Shown here: piece after piece, positions 8,308-17,815 of the stretch
Numbering within the stretch: position 1 is the stretch's first letter
Layout of the letters: each line of letters starts with the position of its first letter
Assembly: GCF_023072615.1 (NCBI RefSeq)
Contig: NZ_JAKNRW010000042.1
Coordinates: 1 to 45,530, forward strand
Source of the DNA: Pseudomonas violetae
Lineage (GTDB): Bacteria; Pseudomonadota; Gammaproteobacteria; Pseudomonadales; Pseudomonadaceae
Direction of reading: 5' to 3'
Length of the DNA: 45,530 bases
Translations under genes and position numbers: made by a program
Notes under the pieces: model-generated
Database searches by the model: none
The model's input: the letters and a program-made list of their open reading frames with translations, nothing else
What the model was told of the DNA's origin: nothing

Positions 8308-9330
8308 ATGAACGCCAGAATGCTTGTCCTGCTGTTGCTGCCGCTTGCAGGTTGCTCCAGCCATACCGAAACCCAGTCAATGCCAGTGCAGATCCTCACG
8401 GCCGCACCGGCCAATGCCCAGGCCACCGACGTGCCCAAGGTCGAACAGACCCTGCGGCCCCAGGATGTACTGGACGTAATCTTCCACATCAGCACCAGTG
8501 GCTCGGACGCCTATCGAGTGCAGTCCGGTGACATGATCGCGCTGAACTTCACCGCAGCCAGCCAGCTCAACGGCAACCAGTTGGTGCTGCCCGACGGCAC
8601 CATCGAGCTGCCGGGAGCCAACACTGCGGTGAAAATCGAAGGCCTGACCCGCGAACAGGCACGCATCGAAATTCAGCGTGCGTATGAGCGTAAGCAACTG
8701 TTCCAACCCAATCGCAATACATTGTCACTCAATGTGGTCAGCCCGTTGACCAACGAGCAGAACCTCAAGTCGGTCCTCAACCATCCCGGTACCGGCATGA
8801 GCCGCGAGATCACCGTGGGCACCGACGGCTTCGCCAGCTTTCCGGAAATTGGCGCCGTACCGCTGCAAGGCATGACGGTCAACCAACTGGAAACGTTCCT
8901 CAATAAACGCTACGCCACGTTGCCAGGACGCATGACCGTGGACGTGCTGCTCAAGTCCACCGCCGGCAACGAGATCTATGTACTGGGCGAAGTCGGCCAG
9001 CCGGGGTCCTACCCGATTCGCCGTCCGGTGTCCGTACTTGAAGCCCTGACCATGGCCCGCGGCTCCAACATCAAGGCACGCCTGGACTCAGTGATGATCA
9101 TGCGGCGCAACGGCAACGAGGTCACCGCGCATCGTTATGACGTGGAGAAAGCTCTGTCCGGCGATGCCTCGCAGATCGCCTACCTGCAAGCCGACGACAT
9201 GCTGTACGTGCCCAAGACCAAATTGGCCAGCGCCGGCGAACTTGCCCGACAACTGGCAGACGTGGTGCTGTTCCAGGGCGTGGGCATGAGCTTCAGCTAC
9301 CGCGTCGACAACAAAGGCAGCGACAACTAA
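8308..9330 (+). CDS. Polysaccharide export lipoprotein, Wza-like
   Basis: Outer-membrane exporter through which the finished polymer leaves the cell. A lipoprotein signal is clear: MNARMLVLLLLPLAGC, with the lipidated cysteine at residue 16. A poly-export domain follows (VQSGDMIALNFTAASQLNGN... DGTIELPG), then a second poly-export-like/SLBB repeat region (VGTDGFASFPEIGAVPLQGMTV and YVLGEVGQPGSYPIRRPVS). The 340-residue length is close to Wza. It sits between the kinase-like ATPase and the Wzz-like protein, the usual arrangement for a trans-envelope export complex. AAGGATG precedes the ATG. Serine follows the lipid cysteine, consistent with sorting to the outer membrane. Confidence 0.92.
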   Translation: MNARMLVLLLLPLAGCSSHTETQSMPVQILTAAPANAQATDVPKVEQTLRPQDVLDVIFHISTSGSDAYRVQSGDMIALNFTAASQLNGNQLVLPDGTIELPGANTAVKIEGLTREQARIEIQRAYERKQLFQPNRNTLSLNVVSPLTNEQNLKSVLNHPGTGMSREITVGTDGFASFPEIGAVPLQGMTVNQLETFLNKRYATLPGRMTVDVLLKSTAGNEIYVLGEVGQPGSYPIRRPVSVLEALTMARGSNIKARLDSVMIMRRNGNEVTAHRYDVEKALSGDASQIAYLQADDMLYVPKTKLASAGELARQLADVVLFQGVGMSFSYRVDNKGSDN

Positions 9331-9346
9331 CTCTCAGGTGACCGCC

Positions 9347-10942
9347 ATGAATCCAAAAGAAAACTACCTGCATGAGTTCTTCAGGATCTTTTTCGCCAAC
9401 AAGCAGTTGGTGAAACGAGTCTTCCTGGTCTTTGCAGTGATCGCCCTGGTTTTGCCGCTGATGCTCAAGCAGAGCTTCGATATCACCGCCCAGGTGATCG
9501 TGCAGTCCAAGAAACTCTCACAAGGAGATGCCACCGCCTCTCTGAACCAGGAGAGCGCCTCATTCATTCCGCCATCGCTGGCAGACATGGAAACCGAGAG
9601 CAATATCCTGCGTTCGCCGGCGTTGATCCGTCAGACCATCAGCCAGTTGCGCGAAAAGGGCGAGTACTCTCCCCCCGTCAGCACGTTCAACAAACTGGTA
9701 GCGCAGCCGTTCAAAGACTACGTCACCACGCCGATTCGCGAGCACGTGATCAATCCGATGCGCGATGCACTGGGGCTTGAGACCGACCCGGTTCGCGACA
9801 CCCAACTGGACGCGCTGGCCCAGAAAGCATCGGACGACCTGAAGATCGAAACCCTGCCCGGCTCCAACGTGATCTCGATCATCTACAGCTTCCCCGACCC
9901 GGCCCAAGGCACCAAGTTCGTTGCAGCCCTGCTGCAGAACTACCTGGCCAGCCGTCAGGAGCTGCAGTCGATCGACCTGCCGCAAAGCTTCTACGAAACC
10001 AAGAAACTGCAGTACCAGGTGCGTCTTGATGGCCTGGAAGGCAATCGACTGGCCCTGCTTGAAGGCGTCGGTTCGGCGGATCCTCGGGAGGAAATCACTT
10101 TCCGCCTGAACGCCATCAACACCGAGGAGCAGGCGCTCAACCTCTATCAGGATCGCCTGTTGCAAAGCAAACGCTGGCTCGACTACCTCAAAACTAACCT
10201 GGCCGCAGCCAAGGACGCCAAACTCCTTAGCGACTTCACCTTCCCTTACACCTTCACCACCACCATCGAAAACGTGGCTTTCGAGGATCGCGAGGTCAAG
10301 CAACTCGGTGAACTGCTGACTAGCCAGATCAGCCGCTACATGACCGACCTTTCAGTGTTCCAGCCAAGCAGCGAACCGATGCTGCTGCTCCGTGAACAGA
10401 TCACTCGGAACCGCGGGCAGTTCCTCAAAGTGGTAAGCAACCGGATTCAGGAACGGACCGCCGACCTGGCCGTGGTCAGCTCGGTGATCGACCAGAAAAC
10501 CGCGCGCATTGACCAGTTCAAGAACCGCATCCACCAGTTGCAGGAAACCCAGAGCAAGCTGCGCCAGATGGACACAGAGATCGAAGCGTTGCACTCCGCG
10601 TTCTCTACCTACGCCCAGCGTTTTGCCGAAAGCAGCACCGCCCGCTCGCTGGACAACGACCTGTCCAACGCACGGATTCTCAGCCCACCGTTCGAGCCGA
10701 CCGAAGCCGCATTCCCCAAACCGATGCTAATCATTCCATTCGGCCTGCTCACCGGTTTGCTGCTGGCAATCGCTTTCGTTTACGTACGTGAATTCTTCGA
10801 TCACCGCTTCAAACATCCAGCGCAAATCACCCACGAACTGGGCCTGCCTGTCCTGCTGGTGATCAACGATCAGAACGTCGACCCTATCAATCCGCACAAG
10901 AACTGGACCGTGCCGCGCTTCGCGCATTGGGTGCGCAATTGA
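9347..10942 (+). CDS. Chain-length determinant / Wzz-like polysaccharide co-polymerase without kinase domain
   Basis: Inner-membrane protein expected to set chain length and to link synthesis to the Wza channel. It has 531 residues, an N-terminal membrane helix (about 26-45), a long periplasmic region with predicted coiled coil (the segment around LAVVSSVIDQKTARIDQFKNRI to LRQMDTEIEALHSAF), and a second helix near 465-485 (PMLIIPFGLLTGLLLAIAFVYV). After it only a short cytoplasmic tail remains, so the ATPase part of a Wzc-type protein is encoded separately at 7638. I start at ATG 9347 (MNPKENYLHEFF), with AGGTG six bases upstream, rather than at GTG 9338. The tail overlaps the start of the next gene. 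Confidence 0.88.
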   Translation: MNPKENYLHEFFRIFFANKQLVKRVFLVFAVIALVLPLMLKQSFDITAQVIVQSKKLSQGDATASLNQESASFIPPSLADMETESNILRSPALIRQTISQLREKGEYSPPVSTFNKLVAQPFKDYVTTPIREHVINPMRDALGLETDPVRDTQLDALAQKASDDLKIETLPGSNVISIIYSFPDPAQGTKFVAALLQNYLASRQELQSIDLPQSFYETKKLQYQVRLDGLEGNRLALLEGVGSADPREEITFRLNAINTEEQALNLYQDRLLQSKRWLDYLKTNLAAAKDAKLLSDFTFPYTFTTTIENVAFEDREVKQLGELLTSQISRYMTDLSVFQPSSEPMLLLREQITRNRGQFLKVVSNRIQERTADLAVVSSVIDQKTARIDQFKNRIHQLQETQSKLRQMDTEIEALHSAFSTYAQRFAESSTARSLDNDLSNARILSPPFEPTEAAFPKPMLIIPFGLLTGLLLAIAFVYVREFFDHRFKHPAQITHELGLPVLLVINDQNVDPINPHKNWTVPRFAHWVRN

Positions 10943-12042
10943 ACGCGCCGCTCAGCCAGACTGCGCCTGCAAGCACCCTGCCGATCATTCATTTGCTCAG
11001 CAGCGGCGGCTTCTATGGGGCTGAGCGGATGTTGCTGGACCACTGCCTGGCAACGCCCGGGCAGCACCAGGTGCTGTTTCTGGATGCGCCACCGGAACTG
11101 ATCGCGCGGTTTCGCGAAGCCGGGGTTGACTGCCGTGGCTGTGCGGGGCTGGGGGCCTTGCTGAGGCATTTACGTCAGCGTCGGGCCGAGCGGCCGCTGA
11201 TCAACACGCATAACTTCAAGGGCCTGTTGTTCGGTTGGGTCGGCGCGACGCTGTTGCGCCTGCCGTTGGTAATCACCCAGCACGGGTTCACCCCGCGCAG
11301 TCGCAAGCAGAAGTTCTACACCTGGCTCAGCCTGCAATTGTGCCGCACGGCTTCGGTGGATCGCGTGGTTTGCGTCGCTGAAAGCATCGCCGTGCTGCAC
11401 CGTCAGGCAAGCGTCGGGGTGCAGAAGCTGCAGGTGATTCCCAACGGTTTGCCCGCCGCCACTGTGCAGTTGCCCCCCAGTACCGACCGGCAGCGCTTTC
11501 TCGCCGGTTACGTCGGGCGGCTGAGCAGTGAAAAAGGCCCGGACCTGTTTCTCGATGCGCTGATTGCGCTGTGTCAGCAACACCCGCAACTGGACGCCGT
11601 GATGTTGGGCGACGGCCCGGAACGCGAGGCTCTGCTGGCACGCATTAACGCAGCAGGCTTGCAGGAGCGCATCCGCTTGCCGGGGTATCAGACCGACATG
11701 GGCCAGTGGTGGCGACAGCTCGATGCGCTGGTGATCAGCTCACGCACCGAGGGCACGCCAATGATTTTGCTCGAGGCCATGCAGGCCGGGGTGCCGGTGG
11801 TGGCGTTTGCTGTCGGCGGGATTCCCGATGTGCTGCAAGACCGGCACAACGGCTTGCTGGCAGCGCCTGCCGACAGCACGGCCCTCGCCCGCCAGATCGG
11901 CACCTTGCTGGCCGAGCCGGCCCTGACTGGCGAGCTGATCGACAACGCAAGACGTACGCAACTGGATCGCTATGACCTCAAGGCCCTGGCCGAACGCTGG
12001 TCGCAGCTTTATATCCGTACTGCACGGGAGGCACGCGCGTGA
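10939..12042 (+). CDS. Glycosyltransferase family 4 (retaining)
   Basis: Cytoplasmic transferase adding a sugar to the lipid-linked repeat unit. It has a GT-B fold: an N-terminal GGFYGAERML acceptor-side stretch, GYVGRLSSEKGPDLFLDA at the domain junction, GDGPERE, and the EX7E pair Glu271/Glu279 in SRTEGTPMILLEAMQAGVPVVA. The 367-residue length is usual. The only sensible start is a TTG at 10939 that overlaps the previous stop (TTGA); another TTG lies at 10927, and no ATG occurs before the conserved N terminus. The ribosome binding site is weak, so translation probably relies on coupling. The donor sugar is unknown. Confidence 0.87.
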   Translation: MNAPLSQTAPASTLPIIHLLSSGGFYGAERMLLDHCLATPGQHQVLFLDAPPELIARFREAGVDCRGCAGLGALLRHLRQRRAERPLINTHNFKGLLFGWVGATLLRLPLVITQHGFTPRSRKQKFYTWLSLQLCRTASVDRVVCVAESIAVLHRQASVGVQKLQVIPNGLPAATVQLPPSTDRQRFLAGYVGRLSSEKGPDLFLDALIALCQQHPQLDAVMLGDGPEREALLARINAAGLQERIRLPGYQTDMGQWWRQLDALVISSRTEGTPMILLEAMQAGVPVVAFAVGGIPDVLQDRHNGLLAAPADSTALARQIGTLLAEPALTGELIDNARRTQLDRYDLKALAERWSQLYIRTAREARA

Positions 12043-13406
12043 CTTTTCCGCTCTCGATCGTCGTTTTGCTCGCCCTGGTCTGCCTTGGTTTGCTGGCCAG
12101 CCCTTTTCCTTTCCTGGCGCCGGGGGTGGTGCTCGGCCTGGCCGGCGTTGTGTTGCTGTACCGCAAGCCGAGCTGGGGCCTGCTGGGCATCGCCACCATC
12201 CTGCCCTTCGAGGGCCTGTTCAAGGACAACGACTTTCCCGGTTCCAAAATGCTCGGGGCCTCGCTGGTGCTGATTCTGATGTTGCAACTGGCGATTCACC
12301 AGCTGCCCTCCGAACGCCTGCGCAGCAATATCTGGCGCTTTCTGCTCAGTTTCATGGCCCTGTACCTGCTCAGCCTGCTGAACACCGACAACATGGGCCT
12401 GTCACTCGGGCACCTGCGTGAAATGAGCGTCGGCCTGGTGCTGTTCATTATCACCCTGCTTATCGGCCGCGAACTGAACCTGAACATATTCGCCAAACTG
12501 GTGACCCTCAGTGTCGCCGTGACCTGTGCCATGGCGATGTTCTCCGTCAAGTACCAGGACGCCGGCCGTGCTTCCGGTCTGCTGAAAGACCCGAACAACT
12601 TTGCCCTGATGATCGCCTTTGCCGTTCCGCTGGCGCTGTTCCTGGTGATGCGTAGCCCGAACCTGCTGCATCGGCTGTTCTGGGGCGGGTGCACAATCCT
12701 GCTGCTGGGCGGCATGACCAAGACCGAATCGCGTTCCGGCCTGGTGGTACTGTTCCTCAGCCTGCTGATCGGTGCCTGGCACTATCGCGCGCTGCTGCCA
12801 CGCATTCGCCCGCGGCACCTGGGGTTTGGCATGCTCGGCATGGCGATCGTGATTCCTCTTGCGCTCTATGCGATGCCGGAAGGTTACATTAAACGCATTC
12901 AGTCCTTGAGCATTCTGAGCTCGGGTGCCAAGAGCCAGGACGCCTCCCTGGGCCGGCGCGCTTCCTACATCGTGGTGGGCAGCGGGATGATTGCCGAAAG
13001 CCCGTTGATTGGCACCGGTCCCGGCACCTTCCCGCTGCACTTCGCGACTACCGGCTATGCCAAGGCCTTTTCCATCAACGGCAAGCCCGAGGAGCTGTAC
13101 CGTCGCGCACACAACACCTACCTGGAAATCTTCAGTGAACTGGGGATTCCTGCCGGCCTGATGTTTGTCGGCATGCTCGGCCTGGCCATGTACAACCTGG
13201 TGCGGGCGCGCCGCGCCTGTATGCAGCGCGGCAATGCCGAGCAAGCCGATATGCTGACCCACCTAAGCATGAGTTTTCTCTCGTTGACCCTGTTCCTGAT
13301 GTTCCTCAGCGCGCCGAACCACAAGTACCTGTGGATCATGCTCGCACTGACCAGCGTGCTGCGCCTCAAAGCCGAAGAAGGCGCGCCGCTGGAGGCCCGG
13401 ACATGA
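12039..13406 (+). CDS. O-antigen ligase/polymerase family protein, probable Wzy
   Basis: Integral inner-membrane protein that most likely joins flipped repeat units at the periplasmic face. Its 455 residues have about eleven hydrophobic segments and the large periplasmic loop of the Wzy_C/O-antigen ligase family, with LGRRASYIVVGSGMIAESPLIGTGPGTFP and the conserved AHNTYLEIFSELGIPAGLMF. WaaL ligases share this fold, but its place between glycosyltransferases, in an operon that also has Wzx, Wza and Wzz-like genes, points to a polymerase. It starts at GTG 12039, overlapping the upstream stop (GTGA), and ends in an ATGA overlap with the next gene. Confidence 0.85.
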   Translation: MTFPLSIVVLLALVCLGLLASPFPFLAPGVVLGLAGVVLLYRKPSWGLLGIATILPFEGLFKDNDFPGSKMLGASLVLILMLQLAIHQLPSERLRSNIWRFLLSFMALYLLSLLNTDNMGLSLGHLREMSVGLVLFIITLLIGRELNLNIFAKLVTLSVAVTCAMAMFSVKYQDAGRASGLLKDPNNFALMIAFAVPLALFLVMRSPNLLHRLFWGGCTILLLGGMTKTESRSGLVVLFLSLLIGAWHYRALLPRIRPRHLGFGMLGMAIVIPLALYAMPEGYIKRIQSLSILSSGAKSQDASLGRRASYIVVGSGMIAESPLIGTGPGTFPLHFATTGYAKAFSINGKPEELYRRAHNTYLEIFSELGIPAGLMFVGMLGLAMYNLVRARRACMQRGNAEQADMLTHLSMSFLSLTLFLMFLSAPNHKYLWIMLALTSVLRLKAEEGAPLEART

Positions 13407-14371
13407 ACAGCATCAGCATCGTCATTCCGATGTTCAACGAGGCGCGGCACATTGCGCGCACGCTGCTGGCCGCGCAGAAAGCCGCCCATGCCGCCGATCT
13501 GCAGTGCGAGCTGATAGTGGTCGACAACGGCTCCACTGATCAGGGCCCGCAGATTGCTCGACAGTTCGGCGCCCAGGTGTTGGTGCTGCCGGGCCTGGTG
13601 ATCGGCGCCTTGCGCAATCGCGGCGCCGCCATCGCCAGCGGTCACTGGCTGGCCTTTATCGATGCCGACATCGAGATGCCCGAGGACTGGCTGACACGGC
13701 TGATCGAACTCGAAGCCAGCGGCCAGGCCGATGTGTTTGGACTGGACCTGCACACGCCCTCAGAAGCCCCCTGGTACGCGACCGCCTGGCAGCGCCGTAC
13801 GTTGCGTCCCGGCGTCCAAACCGTGCAAAAGGTGGACTGGCTGCCCAGTGCCAACCTGCTGATGCGGCGCAGCTGGTTCGACAAGGTCGGCGGCTTCGAC
13901 GAAAACCTGCGTACCGGTGAAGACAAGGAATTTACCCTGCGCCTGGGCAAACACGGCGCGCGCCTACTCACCGCCAACGAAAGCGTGGCCCTGCACTGGG
14001 GTTACGAAGGCAGCTGGCGGGAATGGATGGGCAAGGAAATGTGGCGCCAGGGCAGTCATCTGCAATTGCTGCGTACCCATGGCATGAGCGTGCGACTGCT
14101 GCGCTTTCCGTTGCTTTCGATCATGGCTTGGGTGGTGGACTTCCTCGCCATTTCAGCCCTGTTCAACGGCTTCGCGCATCACGCATTGCTAATGTTTGCC
14201 CTGACGCTGTTGCCGGCGCTGATGTTGAGCGTGCGGCAGAGTGCCAAGCACCGCAATGTTGGCCTGACCCTGCAACTCTGGTGCTTGCACTGGGTGCGTC
14301 TGCACCTGGCAGGCGCCGCGTTCATTCTCAGCCTTTGTCAATGGAATGCCAGGAGGCCCGCCCGTGGCTGA
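13403..14371 (+). CDS. Glycosyltransferase family 2
   Basis: Inverting GT-A transferase for repeat-unit assembly. The catalytic domain is N-terminal: SIVIPMFNEARHI, VVDNGSTD, the metal-binding DAD in LAFIDADIEMP, GGFDENLRTGEDKEFTLRL as acceptor loop. Residues from about 225 form a hydrophobic C-terminal region of two or three helices (LSIMAWVVDFLAISALF, LLMFALTLLPALMLSV), so it is probably membrane-anchored. The ATG at 13403 lies in an ATGA overlap with the Wzy gene; the upstream in-frame extension inside Wzy is not real. It overlaps the next glycosyltransferase gene by eight bases. Confidence 0.9.
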   Translation: MNSISIVIPMFNEARHIARTLLAAQKAAHAADLQCELIVVDNGSTDQGPQIARQFGAQVLVLPGLVIGALRNRGAAIASGHWLAFIDADIEMPEDWLTRLIELEASGQADVFGLDLHTPSEAPWYATAWQRRTLRPGVQTVQKVDWLPSANLLMRRSWFDKVGGFDENLRTGEDKEFTLRLGKHGARLLTANESVALHWGYEGSWREWMGKEMWRQGSHLQLLRTHGMSVRLLRFPLLSIMAWVVDFLAISALFNGFAHHALLMFALTLLPALMLSVRQSAKHRNVGLTLQLWCLHWVRLHLAGAAFILSLCQWNARRPARG

Positions 14372-15500
14372 ATTCATTTTCTGGATGTGCCTGTTGTTGC
14401 CGGTCTACGCCTACCTCGGTTATCCCGTACTGCTGACATTGCTCGCGCCGCTGTACCCGGCACGTCGTCCGGCGCCGGCGCCACCGATGAACGTGAGCAT
14501 CGTGATTGCCGCACACAACGAGGCCCGACACATCGAGGATAAGTTACGCATTTTGCTCGCCCAGGATTACCAGCCTGGTTCGTTGCAGATCATCCTGGCC
14601 AGCGACGGTTCCACCGATGACACCGTAGCCTGCGCGCATAGGGTCATCGACCCGCGCATCACGGTGCTCGACCTGCCGCGCCAGGGAAAGGCAGCCACCC
14701 TGAACGCCGGCGTGGCGCTGAGCACCGGCGATATTTTGGTGTTCACCGACGCGGACAACCAGTGGGCCACCGATACACTCGGCCACCTGCTCGCGCCCTT
14801 GGGCGACCCGGCGGTCGGCGCCTGTGCCGGTCACATGGTGATCCCGGTGACCGGCAACGGCCTGAGCATCGGCGACAGTCTGTATCGGCATTACGAAGGC
14901 TGGCTGCGCCGGGTGGAAAATCGCACCGGCTGCATGGTCTCCGCCGACGGTGCGCTGCTGGCCCTGCGGCGCGAGTTGTTCCAGAGCGTGCCGGCCGAGG
15001 TCAACGATGATTTCTTCATCAGTACCTGCGCGCCTGTGGCGTTCAAGCGCATCGTTTATGTGCCCAAGGCGCAAGTGATCGACCAGGGCGTCGACGAGGC
15101 GGACAAACAATTTCGCCGGCGCCAGCGCGTCACCGTCGGCGGCCTGCAAAGCCTTGCCCAGCGCCGCGAACTGCTCAACCCGTTCAAGCATGGGCTGTAC
15201 GCCGTTGCGCTGATCAGCCACAAGCTGATCCGCCGCCTGGCGCCCATCCTGTTGCTGCCGTTGTTGCTGAGCAATTTCTGGCTGTGGCAGGAGCATGGTT
15301 TCTACCGAGTGTTCCTGATCGCGCAACTGCTCGGTTATGCGATCGCCATTGCCGGCCTGCTGGACTCGCAACACCGCTTGCCGAAACCCTTTCGCCTCGC
15401 GGCCTTCCTCCTGGTGACCCTTGCCGGGATGTGTATCGGTCTGTGGCAGTTCCTGCGCGGCCAACGCTATGCGCAGTGGAACCCTGAACAAAATCGTTGA
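14364..15500 (+). CDS. Glycosyltransferase family 2, with the membrane layout of processive synthases
   Basis: Membrane GT2 of 378 residues. One helix is N-terminal (FIFWMCLLLPVYAYLGYPVLLTLL). The catalytic core follows: VSIVIAAHNEARHIEDKLR, ASDGSTDDT, the metal site VFTDADNQW, and VSADGALLALRRELF. FRRRQRVTVGG resembles the QRxRW-type motif of polymerising GT2s, and three hydrophobic helices close the protein. That layout is seen in IcaA/HyaS-like enzymes, but single-sugar transferases share it. I choose the GTG at 14364 because a perfect AGGAGG lies seven bases upstream; the ATG at 14346 lacks one. It starts inside the end of the preceding gene. The transferred sugar is unknown. Confidence 0.87.
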   Translation: MAEFIFWMCLLLPVYAYLGYPVLLTLLAPLYPARRPAPAPPMNVSIVIAAHNEARHIEDKLRILLAQDYQPGSLQIILASDGSTDDTVACAHRVIDPRITVLDLPRQGKAATLNAGVALSTGDILVFTDADNQWATDTLGHLLAPLGDPAVGACAGHMVIPVTGNGLSIGDSLYRHYEGWLRRVENRTGCMVSADGALLALRRELFQSVPAEVNDDFFISTCAPVAFKRIVYVPKAQVIDQGVDEADKQFRRRQRVTVGGLQSLAQRRELLNPFKHGLYAVALISHKLIRRLAPILLLPLLLSNFWLWQEHGFYRVFLIAQLLGYAIAIAGLLDSQHRLPKPFRLAAFLLVTLAGMCIGLWQFLRGQRYAQWNPEQNR

Positions 15501-15512
15501 GAGGACAAATCC

Positions 15513-16514
15513 ATGGGGATCAAGCATTTGTTCAAACAGACCAGCGGCTGGCTGTACCTCAACTCGTCAGTGGGGCGCAATCAACTGCATGGTGCGGGGG
15601 TGATCCTGATGCTGCATCGGGTGCTGTCCAACGACCGCGCCGCCGACCTGCCTCATCGCAACGAACTGTGCGTCGGCCCTAAGGCGTTTGACCACTTGCT
15701 GGGCTGGCTCACCCGGCATTTTGACTGCGTACCGCTGATGGATATTCTGCAACCTACACAGCGGCCTTCGAAGCGGCCAAAGGTTGCCCTGACCTTCGAC
15801 GACGGCTGGCGTGACAACGCCATGAACGCCTTCCCATTGCTGCTCAAACACCAGGTGCCGGCGAGCATTTTCCTCTCCAGTGATTTCATCGGCAGCCGCC
15901 AGAGGTTCTGGTGGGAAAGTATCAGTGAAACCCTCTGGGGCACCCATGGCGAGGAACCGCGGATGCACCTGATCGAATGCTTGCAACAAGCCGGCCGGCC
16001 ACTGCCGGGGCTGCTCGATAACGCCGACGCGGATCGCCGCAGCCTGGCGCTGCTGCGCTTTGTGCAAAGCCTGAAAACCCTGACAGCCGACGAGCTCAAC
16101 CGCCTCACCGACGAATGCCCGACAGACTCGATGCCACAAGCGCTGGACTGGCAACAGGTGCGTGCGCTGGAGAATTCCGGGCTGGTGCGTTTCGGCCCGC
16201 ACGGTGCCAGTCATGCCATTCTCACTGGCCTGGACGATTGCACCCTGGCGCAAGAAATCCGCCGCAGCCGCGACGCGTTGCAGAACGGCTGCAACCGTCC
16301 TTTACCGGTCTACTGCTACCCCAATGGCGACAACGATGCGCGGGTCCGGCAACAGGTTGCCGACCATGACTTCCCGTTTGCTCTGGGCACCACCACCGGG
16401 ATTTATCGGGGCGATTCAGAGCCCCTGGCGTTGCCACGGTTCGGCGTCAGCCAAAGGGTCGCGCGCAATCCGCAACTACTGTCCTGGCGCATCTATCGCG
16501 GGGCTCGCGCATGA
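15513..16514 (+). CDS. Polysaccharide deacetylase (NodB/CE4 family)
   Basis: Likely removes N- or O-acetyl groups from the polymer or its lipid-linked unit. The 333-residue protein has the NodB metal-binding motif TFDDGW (Asp96, Asp97) and an H-x3-H motif, HGASHAIL, matching the second zinc-ligand motif. PVYCYPNGD corresponds to the third conserved motif of the family. There is no signal peptide, which is unusual for a periplasmic deacetylase and would place it in the cytoplasm unless it is exported another way. The insertion between motifs 1 and 2 (about 100 residues) is longer than in minimal NodB. GAGAGGA precedes the ATG. The flippase gene overlaps its end (ATGA). Confidence 0.88.
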   Translation: MGIKHLFKQTSGWLYLNSSVGRNQLHGAGVILMLHRVLSNDRAADLPHRNELCVGPKAFDHLLGWLTRHFDCVPLMDILQPTQRPSKRPKVALTFDDGWRDNAMNAFPLLLKHQVPASIFLSSDFIGSRQRFWWESISETLWGTHGEEPRMHLIECLQQAGRPLPGLLDNADADRRSLALLRFVQSLKTLTADELNRLTDECPTDSMPQALDWQQVRALENSGLVRFGPHGASHAILTGLDDCTLAQEIRRSRDALQNGCNRPLPVYCYPNGDNDARVRQQVADHDFPFALGTTTGIYRGDSEPLALPRFGVSQRVARNPQLLSWRIYRGARA

Positions 16515-17815
16515 GTCGCGGCAATTATTTCAAGCACCTGGCACTGAGCATGGGAACCAAGCTGGCGATGATCGCCTTGCGCCTGCTGCGCAACGTGTTG
16601 CTGGCGCGAATTCTCGGGCCAAGCGAACGCGGCCTGTTCGCGCTGCTCAGCACCCTGCCCGACATGATCAGCGCCGCCACCAGCGGCGGGCTCAATTCCG
16701 CCGTCGGCTTCCAGGCTGCGCAACAACGATCCATGGGCCTGTTGCTGAGTCAGGTGCTGGTATTCGGCTGCCTGCTCGCGGGCCTGCTGACGCTGGTAGT
16801 GGTGACGCTGACCCGTGAGTTCGGCAGCGAGCTGGACATCACCTTGCAACTGGGTTTATTCGCCTGGTTATTGTTGTTGGCTGTGCCGCTGACTGTGCTC
16901 AAGAGTGGCCTGCTGACCCTGCACAATGCCTCGGGCGGTGTGGTCGCATTCAACGTCTTACGCCTGATCGAATCGCTGGCGCCGCTGCTGCTGTTTCTCG
17001 CGCTGTTCTGGATGTGGAAAAGCACGGCGCTGGAAGCCGCTTTGATCAGTTGGCTGGCCGGTCTCAGCCTTGTAGTGCTGGCCGGCTGGGTCTGGCTCAA
17101 GCGCGCTCAGCCGCTGACCTTGCAATGGGACCGTGCCAGCCAGAAAGAACTGCTGCGCTACAGTGCCCGCAGCCATCCCGACCTGCTGTTCCAGCAGGTG
17201 CTCCTGCGCTCCGACTACCTGTTCATCGGCGCCATGCTGGGCACCACGGCCCTGGGGCATTACGCAATGGCCAGTGCGGCTGCCGAGTTGCTGCTGATCG
17301 TTCCGGAGGCCGTGACCACTCCGCTGATGAAGCGCCTGCTGCAACAGGAAAAAGGCATCGACAAACTCACGCCGCTGGCGCTGCGCCTGACCGCCACCGT
17401 CATGATCGGTGCGTGCCTGTGCATGGCGCTGATCGGTGAGTGGCTGATCGTCACTCTGTTCGGCGCGGCCTATCAACCGGCTTACCCGGCCCTGCTGGCG
17501 CTGCTGCCGGGGCTGCTGGGCCTGTGCTATGCGAGCATCCTGCGCCTGGACCTGCTGGGCAAGAATCGCCCCGGCACCATCTCAATGCTGATGGGCCTCA
17601 GCGCCTTGCTCAACTTGGCGCTGAACCTGGTACTGATCCCCGCCTACGGCATCGTCGGTGCGGCCGCCGCGTCCTCGATTGCCTACCTGGCGGTGACCGT
17701 GGCGCTGCTGCTGCTGTACTGCCGCCTAAGCAAAGTACCGCTCTGGCAAACCCTTATCATTTTGCCCAGCGACGTGGCGCCCATGCTGCTGCTGCTGCAA
17801 CGGAAGTCGGCATGA
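16511..17815 (+). CDS. Polysaccharide flippase, Wzx/MATE-like (MVF superfamily)
   Basis: Moves lipid-linked repeat units across the inner membrane. It has 434 residues and about twelve hydrophobic segments, with the N-terminal SMGTKLAMIALRLLRNVLLARILGPSERGLFALL pattern that marks polysaccharide transporters of the Wzx/RfbX type, and the central SHPDLLFQQVLLRSDYLFIGAMLG segment typical of the second half. The length is typical. It has ATGA overlaps with the genes on both sides. With Wzy and the Wzz-like protein it makes this a Wzx/Wzy-type system, not a synthase- or ABC-type one. Confidence 0.9.
   Translation: MSRGNYFKHLALSMGTKLAMIALRLLRNVLLARILGPSERGLFALLSTLPDMISAATSGGLNSAVGFQAAQQRSMGLLLSQVLVFGCLLAGLLTLVVVTLTREFGSELDITLQLGLFAWLLLLAVPLTVLKSGLLTLHNASGGVVAFNVLRLIESLAPLLLFLALFWMWKSTALEAALISWLAGLSLVVLAGWVWLKRAQPLTLQWDRASQKELLRYSARSHPDLLFQQVLLRSDYLFIGAMLGTTALGHYAMASAAAELLLIVPEAVTTPLMKRLLQQEKGIDKLTPLALRLTATVMIGACLCMALIGEWLIVTLFGAAYQPAYPALLALLPGLLGLCYASILRLDLLGKNRPGTISMLMGLSALLNLALNLVLIPAYGIVGAAAASSIAYLAVTVALLLLYCRLSKVPLWQTLIILPSDVAPMLLLLQRKSA

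Noticed and set aside
14544..15527. 327-codon antisense frame over the GT2 gene
   Set aside because: The composition is typical of antisense frames (rich in His, Gln, Gly). The plus strand encodes clear GT2 motifs.
17440..17811. N-terminal extension of the glycosidase-like protein
   Set aside because: It lies inside the flippase gene. A signal peptide begins exactly at the ATGA junction at 17812.
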